64,000 bases of DNA from Paenarthrobacter sp. (GCA_031179305.1 JAPSHX010000002.1:323053-387052); one strand, 5' to 3'; counted from the first letter of the stretch, positions 36,815 through 45,683 are shown. Numbers and translations are program-made. The notes: a model not told the origin generated them from the sequence alone.

Positions 36815-37456
36815 ATGACACAGGTCACGAAAAGCCGGGAGCTGTCGTCGCCGGAGCGTTTGCAGGCGTTTACGGATGCCGTGGTGGCGATTGCTTTAAC
36901 GTTGTTGATCCTGCCGCTCATGGAGAGTGTGGGTGAACTGGCAGACCACGACGGCACTACGGCTGAGTGGTTGGCAGAAGAACAGTACGCTCTGCTCGGC
37001 TTTGTCCTAAGCTTCATCCTGATTGCAGTTTTCTGGGTACACCACCACAAGCTGTTCCGCAGCGTCAAGCGCGTGGACTCGGGCTTGTTGTGGCTGACCG
37101 TGGCATGGATGTTCACCATTGTGGTGATGCCCGTGGCCACATCACTGTCCACCCAGATGGAGTCTGACTGGGCGCAGCCCCTCGTCTACATTGGAACCCT
37201 CTTCGCCACCAGCCTCATGCTCCTTTTGGCCCGCGCCTATTTGCGGTCCCACCCGGATCTCCACACCATGGATAACGCTGATGTGGTGTCAGGCATCCGA
37301 GCGAGCGGCATCGTTTCCGGGCTTTTCCTGTTGGCGCTTGTTCTGGCCCTGATCATTCCCGGGGTAGGAAACTGGCCGCTGCTGGCGATGCTGCTCAGTG
37401 AGCCTCTCCAACGACTGGATCGACGGCGGGCCCGCCGACGCCCCGCCAAATCATAG
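36815..37456 (+). CDS. TMEM175-family (DUF1211) potassium channel-like protein
   Basis: A 213-residue six-helix membrane protein. The first helix carries RLQAFTDAVVAIALTLLILPL, the FxDAV-type signature of bacterial TMEM175 channels, and the third begins FWVHHHKLFRSVKRVD. Bacterial members conduct K+ as tetramers. Start ATG 36815; GGAGG is only one base away, so spacing is poor. It lies 31 bp after the MFS stop and may be co-transcribed. Confidence 0.85.
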   Translation: MTQVTKSRELSSPERLQAFTDAVVAIALTLLILPLMESVGELADHDGTTAEWLAEEQYALLGFVLSFILIAVFWVHHHKLFRSVKRVDSGLLWLTVAWMFTIVVMPVATSLSTQMESDWAQPLVYIGTLFATSLMLLLARAYLRSHPDLHTMDNADVVSGIRASGIVSGLFLLALVLALIIPGVGNWPLLAMLLSEPLQRLDRRRARRRPAKS

Positions 37457-37510
37457 TCAGCTGAAGATTTCACGGATTAGGATGGACAGAAGGCAATTTC
37501 AGGAGGATCC

Positions 37511-38017
37511 GTGAGCAACCCCACGAAGAATGTTCGGTCAAGTACGGGCAGCGCAGAGCCGCTCGACGCGATCGATGAACGAATCCTCGCGGCGTTGGTG
37601 GACGACGCCCGGATCTCCAACAAGCAGCTGGCTGAACTTGTAGGAATCGCCCCCTCCACTGCCTTGATGCGCACCAGGGCGCTCTCCGAACGCGGAATCA
37701 TTGAGGGATTTGAAGCGGTCTTGAGCCTGCCGGCGATCGGCCGTTCAGTTCAGGCCCTCATTGCCGTCCGCCTCCGCGCCCATGACCGTGACCAAATCGA
37801 CCGCTTCACGGCGCGTGTCCCCAAGCTCCCGGCCGTCATTTCCACTTTCCACACCACAGGTTCAGTGGACTACCTGCTGCACATCGCCGTCGCAAACACG
37901 GACGACCTCCGCAACTGGCTCCTGGACAACCTCGCTACCGATCCCGTGGTGGGTCACACGGAAACCACCATGGTGTTCCAGCACATTCCCGGCAACCGGG
38001 GACCGTTGCCCGAATAA
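37511..38017 (+). CDS. Lrp/AsnC-family regulator
   Basis: A 168-residue regulator with the N-terminal HTH (IDERILAALVDDARISNKQLAEL) and a C-terminal RAM ligand-binding domain (about 80-155). Members sense amino acids and form octamers. GTG 37511 is preceded by AGGAGGATCC. It converges on an MFS gene with a 40-bp gap. Confidence 0.92.
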   Translation: MSNPTKNVRSSTGSAEPLDAIDERILAALVDDARISNKQLAELVGIAPSTALMRTRALSERGIIEGFEAVLSLPAIGRSVQALIAVRLRAHDRDQIDRFTARVPKLPAVISTFHTTGSVDYLLHIAVANTDDLRNWLLDNLATDPVVGHTETTMVFQHIPGNRGPLPE

Positions 38018-38057
38018 GCGGAGCATCTCAGCAGCGGGTCAATGACAACGCAGCTGG

Positions 38058-39293
38058 TCAGGAACGCAAGGCGCTTCGAAGGGACACGGCCGCAAGCGAC
38101 AAAGCAGCCAATCCGCACAAAGCAGTGAAACCCACGACGGCGGGCTGCAGGCCGAACACCGAGACAGCCAGTCCCAGCCCTATCACCGGGACAGCGCTCC
38201 CCAGGTACGTGATGACGTAGACGGTGCTGATGACTTGGGCGTGTCGGGCGGCTTCCACTATCCCGGCAACCTCATTGAACACCTGCCGGAAAGCGATGCC
38301 TTGTCCCACTCCCGCGGTGATGCTGGCAGCCACCAGCAACCAAGGGCTGGACCATGCTGCGGCGGCTCCCACCAGAACAACCGAGACCCCCAGCACGGCA
38401 AGTGCCACGGGGACAACGAAGCGGCCCCGCGCACCCAGCAGTTGGCTCAGGGCTGAAGCACCCAACGTGACGCCGGCCAGCAGTCCGATCAGCGGCCTGG
38501 AATCGGCGTGGACAACGCTGGCGAAATACCCGGGCGCCAGGGACAGGCAGAAGCCGAACACTGCGAAACTCAGGAACCCGGTGGCCGCAGCCATCCAGAA
38601 CGCTCCGCGGGCATGGTGGGAGATGGACGGCTTCCGAGGGGCAAGGACCTTGAGTGGCTTTACTCCCTCCGCCGGCGCGATGGCTGGCCTGGCTTTCAGC
38701 AGCCACAAAGGAATGAGGGCAGCCGCCAATACCGCGGAGTGCACATAATACGGAGTGCGTGTGGGGTCCGGCAGGAGCGACAAGACACCACCGATTGCAG
38801 GACCCGCCGCCACGCCGCCAGCAGAGGAAAGCAGCGTAAAGCGGGACGCCCAGTCGGGCCGCTGGGGCAGCAGTTCGCGCAATGCAGCTGAACTGGCTCC
38901 CGTGGCTAGTCCAACCGCCACGCCTTGCAGCGCCCGCCCCAGGGACAACGTGAGGAGAGCGTCTGCATTCGCGAAGATGACACCTCCCACCAAACCGACG
39001 ACGACAGCGAGCACCAGCGCTGCCCTCCGCCCGATGTGGTCCGACCAATGGCCCGCCACCATGAGAACCGCTACGAGTGCGAGGACGTAGCTGGAGAACG
39101 CAACCGTCACGCCGAGCGAAGACATGCCGATCCTGGCTTGCAGCAAGGGGTACAAAGGCGTGGCAAGGTTGGCGCCGACCAGCAGTGTAAAAATTACGAC
39201 CCCCGCCAGGACCAACCTGGCAGTGGTGGAGGCATCCCATCCCCAGCGTTCGACGGTAGCCGGACGCATGCGGAGTTCGCTCAAGACAGTCAT
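38058..39293 (-). CDS. MFS transporter
   Basis: A 411-residue, 12-helix major facilitator with the loop motif GHWSDHIGRRAALVL between helices 2 and 3. It is divergent from an Lrp regulator gene across 157 bp, a layout seen for amino-acid or drug efflux systems. The leader on its mRNA carries a 14-bp hairpin. Substrate is unknown. Confidence 0.88.
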   Translation of the reverse strand: MTVLSELRMRPATVERWGWDASTTARLVLAGVVIFTLLVGANLATPLYPLLQARIGMSSLGVTVAFSSYVLALVAVLMVAGHWSDHIGRRAALVLAVVVGLVGGVIFANADALLTLSLGRALQGVAVGLATGASSAALRELLPQRPDWASRFTLLSSAGGVAAGPAIGGVLSLLPDPTRTPYYVHSAVLAAALIPLWLLKARPAIAPAEGVKPLKVLAPRKPSISHHARGAFWMAAATGFLSFAVFGFCLSLAPGYFASVVHADSRPLIGLLAGVTLGASALSQLLGARGRFVVPVALAVLGVSVVLVGAAAAWSSPWLLVAASITAGVGQGIAFRQVFNEVAGIVEAARHAQVISTVYVITYLGSAVPVIGLGLAVSVFGLQPAVVGFTALCGLAALSLAAVSLRSALRS

Positions 39294-39320
39294 TTTCCAT
39301 GCCTTCGGACTCGGTGGCCG

Positions 39321-39353
39321 GGCTGTTCGGTTCCTTGCGGGAACCGAACAGCC
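39321..39353 (-). promoter_or_regulatory. Perfect 14-bp hairpin in the MFS leader
   Basis: Stem 39321-39334 with 39340-39353 and a 5-base loop, 28 bp upstream of the MFS start, without a T run. It sits inside the divergent intergenic region rather than after a gene, so it is more likely a leader structure or protein-binding dyad than a terminator. Confidence 0.5.
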
Positions 39354-39397
39354 AGCTATGTAGTGATGGCAATAGAATGCAGTAGCACTGATCTTTG

Positions 39398-39444
39398 CGG
39401 ACTATCAAAATGTAAGAATTGAGCAAAACACTCAAAGTAGTCCG
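39398..39444. promoter_or_regulatory. Candidate Lrp operator between the MFS and lrp genes
   Basis: Inverted half-sites CGGACTA (39398-39404) and TAGTCCG (39438-39444) flank an AT-rich core that contains a second dyad, TTGAG (39419-39423) and CTCAA (39431-39435). It ends 6 bp before the lrp start, suiting autoregulation and control of the divergent MFS. Confidence 0.45.
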
Positions 39445-39450
39445 AACAAA

Positions 39451-39984
39451 ATGAGCTGGAGTGACCATTTGAACACCCTTGACCCCCTGGACCTGAAGAT
39501 CCTCTTGGAACTGATCAAGGATCCGCGCATCCAGATCGCCGAGTTAAGCGATGAATTGGGCATAGCTCGCAATACGGCCCAAAGCAGGATCAAGCGCCTT
39601 CTCCGTTCCGGCGTGCTGCAGGCCGCTGGGCGGGAGGTCGACCTCGAAAAGGTGGGGTACGACGTCGTCGCCTTCGTCACGATTGAAGTCACCCACCGGG
39701 AACTCGACGGCGTCATCGGCGCCTTGCGCCTGATCCCCCAAGTGTTGGAGGTCCATGAAATCTCCGGCCGCGGCGATCTGTGGTGCCGGGTAGTGGCAAC
39801 GGATACACACAACCTGCAGTCAGCTTTGCGGTCAGTGCTTCGCACCAAAGGAGTCATCAGGACCGAAACAGTACTTGCCCTGCACACCCATATCCCCTAC
39901 CGCACTGAGCCACTCATCGGGAGAATGGCTGCGGCACCAACACGGTCAAAGCAAGAAGGCCGGAGCGCAAGCTCAGAGGCCTGA
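39451..39984 (+). CDS. Lrp/AsnC-family regulator
   Basis: A 177-residue protein with the HTH at about 10-55 (LDLKILLELIKDPRIQIAEL) and a C-terminal RAM domain containing EVHEISGRGDLWCRVVATD. The start is ATG 39451, directly after a palindromic AT-rich stretch. It probably controls the divergent MFS gene in response to an amino acid or similar small ligand. Confidence 0.92.
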   Translation: MSWSDHLNTLDPLDLKILLELIKDPRIQIAELSDELGIARNTAQSRIKRLLRSGVLQAAGREVDLEKVGYDVVAFVTIEVTHRELDGVIGALRLIPQVLEVHEISGRGDLWCRVVATDTHNLQSALRSVLRTKGVIRTETVLALHTHIPYRTEPLIGRMAAAPTRSKQEGRSASSEA

Positions 39985-40003
39985 ACGCACTAGGCTTTTA
40001 GGC

Positions 40004-40429
40004 ATGGATTGGCTCTCACACATCTCCCAAATCAACTGGCTCGCCGTACTTCTGGCCTTCGTTTCGAGCATGGTGATCGGATTCGTCTGGTACATGCCGG
40101 CTGTACTTGGTCGGAAGTGGATGCAGGCAATCGGCAAGACTGAAGAGGACCTCAAGAACATCGAAGGCGGCGCAGGCATTTGGGTTCCCATGATGGCGGC
40201 GGCGGCTGTGACCAGCATCCTCCTCGCTATCCTCATCAGCGCGCTGGACCTCAACACCTTCCTTGCCGGCGGGATTTTCGCGCTGATCCTCGCCGTGGTG
40301 TTCCGCGCGGGCGGGCACGTCATTCATAACGGCTTCGCAGGCCGCCCGGCGGCTGTAACCGCTATCGACTCCGGTCACGACATCGTGGCGATGACCCTCG
40401 CGGGCGCCATCATCGGAGCCATGCAGTAG
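40004..40429 (+). CDS. DUF1761 membrane protein
   Basis: A 141-residue protein with four hydrophobic segments (about 10-28, 57-76, 81-98 and 121-139). The motif IGFVWYMPAVLGRKWM after helix 1 and the C-terminal DIVAMTLAGAIIGAMQ resemble the DUF1761 family, of unknown function. ATG 40004 lies 19 bp after the Lrp gene; the longer open frame overlaps it. CorA follows 10 bp later, suggesting one transcript. Confidence 0.75.
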   Translation: MDWLSHISQINWLAVLLAFVSSMVIGFVWYMPAVLGRKWMQAIGKTEEDLKNIEGGAGIWVPMMAAAAVTSILLAILISALDLNTFLAGGIFALILAVVFRAGGHVIHNGFAGRPAAVTAIDSGHDIVAMTLAGAIIGAMQ

Positions 40430-40439
40430 CGTTCAAACA

Positions 40440-41435
40440 GTGACCATCATCGACAACGCCGTATATGTAGACGGCGTCCGCAGTGCCACCCCGCGCACCC
40501 TCGAACAGACCTTTGAGACGTTGGCGGAACATGGCGGCATGGCTTGGATTGGCCTGTACCGACCCACCCAAGAGGAGATGGCCGCCGTCGCCCAGGAGTT
40601 CGGGCTTCACGAACTCGCGGTGGAAGACGCCGTCTCGGCGCACCAGCGACCCAAACTTGAGCGCTACGACCACAACCTGTTCACAGTACTGCGGCCGGCC
40701 CGCTACCTGGACGAAACCGAAACGGTGGAGTTCGGCGAGCTCCACGTCTTCACGGGACCGAACTTTGTGGTGACCATCCGGCATGCCGAAACCGGTGGCG
40801 TGGCCCGTGTGCGCAAGCGGCTTGAGGGGCGCCCGGACCTCCTCCGCCACGGCCCGGAGGCGGTCCTGTACGCCCTCCTGGACCAAGTGGTGGACGACTA
40901 CGCTCCGGTGGTCGCGGGCCTGGAAAATGACATCGACGAGATTGAAGACCAGCTCTTCAGCGGTGACAGCGCCGTTTCACGCCGTATTTATGAGCTCGCC
41001 CGCGAAGTGATTCAGTTCCAGCGCGCCATTCATCCCCTTCCGGACATGATGGTGCTTCTGGAGAAGGGCTTCGAAAAGTACGGAGTGGACATTGAGCTCC
41101 AACGTTCCCTCCGTGATGTCGAGGACCACGTCCAACGCGTGATCTCCAGGGCCAACTCGTTCCGGGATCTCCTCCAGAACGCCCTCACCCTTGACGGAAC
41201 GCTGACCGCCAACCGCCAGAACGAGGCCAGCGCCGCCCAAAACGAGCAGGTCAAGAAGATCTCCTCCTGGGCGGCCATCCTCTTCGCTCCATCCTTCGTA
41301 GCCGGCGTCTACGGAATGAACTTCGACCATATGCCCGAGCTGCATTGGGACTTCGGCTATCCTCTGGCTGTTGGACTCATGTTCGGCGCCGCACTGCTCA
41401 TGTATGTCATCTTCAAACGCAAAGGCTGGTTGTGA
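40440..41435 (+). CDS. corA: CorA-type magnesium/cobalt channel
   Basis: A 331-residue CorA family protein: a large N-terminal cytoplasmic alpha/beta domain, a long stalk helix (about 225-265) and two C-terminal helices with the pore signature YGMN followed by FDHMPE. It imports Mg2+ along the membrane potential. GTG 40440 is the start. Its stop abuts the ferritin gene stop with no gap. Confidence 0.93.
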   Translation: MTIIDNAVYVDGVRSATPRTLEQTFETLAEHGGMAWIGLYRPTQEEMAAVAQEFGLHELAVEDAVSAHQRPKLERYDHNLFTVLRPARYLDETETVEFGELHVFTGPNFVVTIRHAETGGVARVRKRLEGRPDLLRHGPEAVLYALLDQVVDDYAPVVAGLENDIDEIEDQLFSGDSAVSRRIYELAREVIQFQRAIHPLPDMMVLLEKGFEKYGVDIELQRSLRDVEDHVQRVISRANSFRDLLQNALTLDGTLTANRQNEASAAQNEQVKKISSWAAILFAPSFVAGVYGMNFDHMPELHWDFGYPLAVGLMFGAALLMYVIFKRKGWL

Positions 41436-41966
41436 CTAGATGACCCCGCCGGCGGCCGCTGGTGCGCTTGAGTCGTGTCCGCCGTCGCCTACCGTTTCGC
41501 GGGCGACGTAGTTCTCGATGTCGAAGAGGTTCTCTGCACGTTCAGTGATGTTCAGCAACGTGGTCATTGAGGCAACTTCCTCCACCTGTTCCTTAAGGAA
41601 CCACAGCATGAACTGCTCACCCAAAGCATCGCCCTCTGCGCGGGCAACGCGGAACATCTCCTCAATGCTCCGGGTGACTTCCTTCTCCTGCTCCAGGGCG
41701 AGGGCAATGGGCTCTTTGGCGTTGCTAAAGTTATTGCGCACCGGGGCGATACCCGGGATCTCCACGTGAACGTTGCGGTCCAGCATGTACTGGACCATCA
41801 TCATGGCGTGGTTACGCTCTTCGAGGGACTGACGATAGAAGTGACGGGCCAGCTGAGGCAAGTCTTCACCATCAAAATACACAGCTACTGCGATGTATTG
41901 CTGGGAGGCCGCAAACTCATTGGCGACCTGGGCGGACAACAGCTCATTGAAAGTCTTCTTAGCCAT
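41436..41966 (-). CDS. ftn: Ferritin
   Basis: A 176-residue non-haem ferritin. Ferroxidase-site residues are visible in NEFAASQQY (Glu17), LEERNHAM (Glu50, His53) and the KEQVEEV segment. It stores iron as a 24-mer. A polar Gly/Ala-rich tail ends the protein. ATG 41966 is clear. It converges on corA with adjoining stop codons and no room for a terminator. Confidence 0.94.
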   Translation of the reverse strand: MAKKTFNELLSAQVANEFAASQQYIAVAVYFDGEDLPQLARHFYRQSLEERNHAMMMVQYMLDRNVHVEIPGIAPVRNNFSNAKEPIALALEQEKEVTRSIEEMFRVARAEGDALGEQFMLWFLKEQVEEVASMTTLLNITERAENLFDIENYVARETVGDGGHDSSAPAAAGGVI

Positions 41967-42037
41967 GGCTCGATCCTACAGCCGGGCCATGACACTTTCG
42001 TGGGTGAGGTTCACCACGCCTGAAGCCATATAAATGC

Positions 42038-42409
42038 TCAAGTCAGCAACAGGCCGATCCCCACTCCCGCCGCTGCAGCAAGAACGCTTGCCGCCATGGA
42101 TCCCACGCCGTTGATGAGCGCCAGGCCCGTCCTGCCACTTTGGATCAGCCGGATGGTCTCCAGGCTTGCAGTACTGAACGTGGTGTATCCACCCAGGAAG
42201 CCTGTTCCCACGATTAAGAACAGGGACTCAGATGCTTGGCCCCGCAGCAGCAATCCGGCAAGGAGCCCGAGCACCAAGGAACCTGAGACATTGATCAGGA
42301 TAGTTCCCCACGGGAGTGCCGTCTTGAGGCGTTGCCTGAGCAAACCGTCCACAACAAACCTGGCCGCTGCGCCTACTCCGCCCGCAAGCGCAAGAAGTAG
42401 GACCGTCAC
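42038..42409 (-). CDS. crcB: Fluoride channel CrcB (second copy)
   Basis: A 123-residue four-helix Fluc channel with GGVGAAARF at the N terminus, INVSGSLVLGLL and GTGFLGGYTTFST. Fluc channels export fluoride as dual-topology dimers; paired genes usually give heterodimers. The GTG/ATG region overlaps the first crcB by 4 bp. It is the last gene of the usp-crcB-crcB set. Confidence 0.92.
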   Translation of the reverse strand: MTVLLLALAGGVGAAARFVVDGLLRQRLKTALPWGTILINVSGSLVLGLLAGLLLRGQASESLFLIVGTGFLGGYTTFSTASLETIRLIQSGRTGLALINGVGSMAASVLAAAAGVGIGLLLT

Positions 42410-42849
42410 GATTTACGTCTTGTTGTACGCCGATGATGCCAGGCGCCCAACCATATTCCCGCAGTAGTGGCTGCGGCTCCACCGAGCAGGCTGGCTGCCA
42501 GATATCCGGCAGCTCCAGGTGCCCCACCCACCGCAAATAAGTGAACCGCGTCCAAAGCGAGGGTGCTGTAGGTGGTGTAAGCGCCCAGGAACCCCGTCCC
42601 CAAGGCAAGCCGCAAAACCCGGCGGCCACCGACGTCGGGCCCTCTGCGGGAGAGTCCTTCAAGTAATGCGCCCAGTGCCAACGCGCCGGAAAGATTGATG
42701 ACCAGGATGGGAAGCGGCCAAGCATTTGGCGCCGGTATCACCAGTCCAAGCCCGTACCTGGCGAGCGCTCCGAACACCCCGCCGGCTGCCACTATGCCGA
42801 TAAAGCCCCACTGGAAGTGGAGTGGTTTTGTTGCCTCAGTCGTCGTCAT
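42406..42849 (-). CDS. crcB: Fluoride channel CrcB (first copy)
   Basis: A 147-residue CrcB paralogue with GVFGALARYGLG, INLSGALALGALL and GTGFLGAYTTYST, plus a longer N terminus and a basic C-terminal tail that suggest opposite membrane orientation to the second copy. It overlaps the universal stress protein gene by 14 bp and the second crcB by 4 bp. Confidence 0.92.
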   Translation of the reverse strand: MTTTEATKPLHFQWGFIGIVAAGGVFGALARYGLGLVIPAPNAWPLPILVINLSGALALGALLEGLSRRGPDVGGRRVLRLALGTGFLGAYTTYSTLALDAVHLFAVGGAPGAAGYLAASLLGGAAATTAGIWLGAWHHRRTTRRKS

Positions 42850-43357
42850 CGTCGTCCGGGACCCTGGGGTTCACGGGGACAACGAGCACTGGCAAATCTT
42901 GGCGGTGGAACAGATGCCGGGCCACGGAACCCGCCGTTAGCTCCTTGAGTGCGGCCGTCAGTTTACGCTCCCGCGTACCCACCACGATCATGGAGGCTCC
43001 GATATCCCCGGCCTCACGCGCCAAAGCACGCGCAGGCTCCCCCGCGAGCGGCACGATGGACCACTCGACGTCCACGCCGGCCAGTTGGTGGGCAATGGTC
43101 GCCTTCAGTGATTGTGGAAACCCCTGGGCTACAGCAACGCCATCCGGATCGATCGGGGCAGCCGGCCCTCCCGTTGTTCCATCCACGGGATACACCGTGA
43201 CATCCGCATATGCGCAGACCAGCGGAAGACCTGCATTGGCGGCCACCTGTGCCGCCTGCTCCACCACAATGGCGTGTTGCCCGGGCATCACCCCCACCAG
43301 GATGGGGCCGGACATTTTGCCGGAGGCCTCGGGACTTGGGGCTGGGGTCTCAGTCAC
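42836..43357 (-). CDS. Universal stress protein family protein
   Basis: A 173-residue UspA-like protein. The Rossmann-like core begins ILVGVMPGQHAIVVEQA and ends with MIVVGTRERKLTAAL and LPVLVVPVNPR. The ATP-loop Gly pattern is only partly kept. The C terminus is a run of six aspartates. The start is GTG 43357. Overlap with the crcB pair suggests one operon, unusual for a stress protein. Confidence 0.82.
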   Translation of the reverse strand: MTETPAPSPEASGKMSGPILVGVMPGQHAIVVEQAAQVAANAGLPLVCAYADVTVYPVDGTTGGPAAPIDPDGVAVAQGFPQSLKATIAHQLAGVDVEWSIVPLAGEPARALAREAGDIGASMIVVGTRERKLTAALKELTAGSVARHLFHRQDLPVLVVPVNPRVPDDDDDD

Positions 43358-43385
43358 AGGGTCATTCTACGACGACGAAGTTGGC

Positions 43386-45089
43386 TCACAGGTGACCCCG
43401 GCCTGACCACAAGCCGTAGAGCAATGGAACCACCGACCCGATCATGAGCACGTTGCCGAGCACCCAGTCGTCTGCCCGAATCACTGATCCAGCCACCAGC
43501 ATCGCCCCGAAGATCAGCGTACCCACTGCTCGATTTACCAAGCCGATCATGCGTGCCATTTGTCGTTCCAGGCGCCGGTTGGATACCTGCAGCGATCCGT
43601 CTTCCAGTTTGCTGACCAGCGCATCGAGCCGCTTCGGCAGGCGCAAGGCGACCGCGGCGGCGTCGAACACCTGTGCAGCGACGTCGTTGACGAGATTGCC
43701 GCGCTCATCACGCAGCAATTGTGCCGCATACGGTTCCACCGAATCCCACAAGTTGAAGCGGGTGTCCAGCGAACTGCACACACCCGAGGTCAGCGACATT
43801 GCGCGGATGATGAGCAGGAAATTCTCCGGCAACTGAAACGGAAGTGACCTGATCACGTTGCCGAACTCCGCACCAAAGTCACGGAACTCCCGCGGATCCA
43901 CATCGCGAAGTTCAGCGAAGCCCATACCGCCAAAGCGCGCGAACAGCTGCGTCATGGCCCGCTCCAGCTCGGCAGTATCCGCCGAGGGCATCAAGACGCC
44001 TACGTCGCTGATAGCGGCCACGAGGCCCTTTCCATCCCGGGCGGCAGCCGCGATCAGGAGTTTACGCAGTCCACTCCTGGTCCTGGCAGGAACCTCGCCC
44101 ATCATCCCGAAATCGATGAATGTCAGTTTCCATGGATGTTCAGCTGAACCGGAATACGGTGTGACAAAGATGTTGCCGGGGTGCGGATCGGCGTGAAAGA
44201 AACCGTTAGTGAACAACTGGTCAAACATCACTGAAGCGAAAATAGGGGCAACGGAGGCAGGATCAATCCCCGCCATGCGCAGCGACACCGCATCCGTAAT
44301 CTTGATGGCTGTGACATCTTCCAAGGTGAGCACGCGGCGAGTGGTCCGTTCCCAGACCACTCCCGGCACCGTTACCCGGGCGTCGTTGACGAAGTCAGCA
44401 GCAAACCGCTCTGAATTTGCGGCCTCATTGAGGTAGTCGATTTCCTCCAGACTGGTCTGTGCGAACTCTTTGATGAGGGCGGGCACATCAGCACGGTTTG
44501 AGACGATACGGATGCGGCTAAGCCAGCCACCCACTCTCCTCAGGGCAGCGAGGTCGACGTCCACGATGGTATCGATGCCGGGTCTCTGCACTTTGAAAAC
44601 CACGCTGCTGAGGCCAGTGTCTTCGGCGTTGCCGGGGAGCAACTTCGCCCGGTGGGCCTGCCCGAGTGACGCGGCTGCGATCGGCGTTTCCTCGATCGAA
44701 GCGAACACTGCCTCCAAAGGCGCACCCAGTTCAGCCTCAGCAAGCGCGCGGATGGCCGGGAAGGGAACCGGCGGCACCTCGTCCTGAAGGCCCTCCAATT
44801 CGGCAGTTATCTCCGGCGGGAGTACATCGAGCCTGGACGACATGAACTGGCCCACCTTGATCATCAAGCCGCCAAGCTCCACCGCAAGACCATGGAAGCG
44901 TTGGGCGAAGCGCCGCATCCTTTGCGCCCGGTTGCGTTCAGTCAGTCGGCGCAGCCCGACTCGAGGCAGGAACAGCTCAAACCACCAGGTGACCAGCAGA
45001 TGCCAAGCGGCAAACCGTAAGATTCGACGATACCGGGCCCGGGCTTCACCGGCCAAGGGATCCGTCCGGTCGCGTCGAACCGACGTCAC
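43386..45089 (-). CDS. ABC1/UbiB-family atypical kinase
   Basis: A 567-residue protein of the ABC1 (ADCK/UbiB) family. The KxGQ motif appears as IKVGQFMSSR, the Ala-rich loop as AAASLGQAHRA, the lysine in VVFKVQRPG, and the catalytic HADPHPGN with IDFGMMG. Two C-terminal helices anchor it in the membrane. Members support quinone metabolism; here menaquinone rather than ubiquinone is expected, by inference from the lineage. GTG 45089 starts 4 bp after PadR, so the two form an operon. Confidence 0.9.
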   Translation of the reverse strand: MTSVRRDRTDPLAGEARARYRRILRFAAWHLLVTWWFELFLPRVGLRRLTERNRAQRMRRFAQRFHGLAVELGGLMIKVGQFMSSRLDVLPPEITAELEGLQDEVPPVPFPAIRALAEAELGAPLEAVFASIEETPIAAASLGQAHRAKLLPGNAEDTGLSSVVFKVQRPGIDTIVDVDLAALRRVGGWLSRIRIVSNRADVPALIKEFAQTSLEEIDYLNEAANSERFAADFVNDARVTVPGVVWERTTRRVLTLEDVTAIKITDAVSLRMAGIDPASVAPIFASVMFDQLFTNGFFHADPHPGNIFVTPYSGSAEHPWKLTFIDFGMMGEVPARTRSGLRKLLIAAAARDGKGLVAAISDVGVLMPSADTAELERAMTQLFARFGGMGFAELRDVDPREFRDFGAEFGNVIRSLPFQLPENFLLIIRAMSLTSGVCSSLDTRFNLWDSVEPYAAQLLRDERGNLVNDVAAQVFDAAAVALRLPKRLDALVSKLEDGSLQVSNRRLERQMARMIGLVNRAVGTLIFGAMLVAGSVIRADDWVLGNVLMIGSVVPLLYGLWSGRGHL

Positions 45090-45093
45090 CCCT

Positions 45094-45630
45094 TCAGTCC
45101 TGGGCGAGGATCGAGTACAGCCGACGGCGTGCGTCTTCCAGCACCGTCACAGCTTCCTGCACCTGCTTCGGCGTTCCAGTGCGCCCCACCTGGGCCGCTG
45201 CCTGAGCAAGCTCAACCCCTGCCTTGGGCAGTGCGCCGAACCCGGGAGCGTTGCCAGCGGACTCCCAAGGCGCTGCTGTTTCGGCACTTGCAACGTCCTC
45301 GCGGCCAGCTTCAGTGAGGGAGTAGATTTTGCGGCCATTTGATTCCTCAGTGCTGACAAAACCCTCGTCTGCCAGCAACTGGAGGGTCGGGTAGACGGAG
45401 CCGGCGCTCGGCTTCCAGCTTCCACCGCTCCGCTCTTCGATTTCACGGATGATCTGATAGCCGTGCATTGGCCGCTCAGCGAGGAGGGCAAGGATGGCTG
45501 TCCTCAACTCGCCCCGTCCAGCCCGGGTGCCTGAGCGCTTCTCGAAACGGGACCGGAACTCCTCCACGGCCTGCCACATGCCGTCCAAGTTGTTTCCCAT
45601 AAATCCGTTTGCAGGGAATGAATTGTGCAT
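45094..45630 (-). CDS. PadR-family transcriptional regulator
   Basis: A 178-residue regulator. The PadR winged helix covers about 40-115 (ILALLAERPMHGYQIIREIE, then SAGSVYPTLQLLADEGFV), followed by a C-terminal helical dimerisation part. ATG 45630 has GAGGTGA seven bases upstream; the longer open frame crosses the promoter. It leads the operon with the ABC1 kinase and faces a three-copy repeat likely to be its own operator. Confidence 0.9.
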   Translation of the reverse strand: MHNSFPANGFMGNNLDGMWQAVEEFRSRFEKRSGTRAGRGELRTAILALLAERPMHGYQIIREIEERSGGSWKPSAGSVYPTLQLLADEGFVSTEESNGRKIYSLTEAGREDVASAETAAPWESAGNAPGFGALPKAGVELAQAAAQVGRTGTPKQVQEAVTVLEDARRRLYSILAQD

Positions 45631-45653
45631 CAGGCTCACCTCGGTATGTCGCG

Positions 45654-45680
45654 AACGATACTGAACGATAGTTAACGATA
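45654..45680 (-). promoter_or_regulatory. Triple AACGATA repeat, likely PadR operator
   Basis: Three identical AACGATA copies (45654-45660, 45664-45670 and 45674-45680) at an exact 10-bp step, 24-50 bp upstream of the padR start. Helical phasing means all copies face the same side of DNA. The minus-strand TATCGT could also serve as a -10 hexamer, so binding would block transcription. Confidence 0.65.
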
Positions 45681-45683
45681 TAC

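Noticed and set aside
38272..39468. A 398-codon minus-strand frame overlapping the MFS gene in another phase
   Set aside because: It is rich in Cys, His and Arg, as expected of an out-of-phase reading, and lacks membrane helices; the MFS frame is clearly real.
41400..42040. Possible magnesium riboswitch near corA
   Set aside because: corA starts 10 bp after the DUF1761 gene, leaving no room for a leader element.
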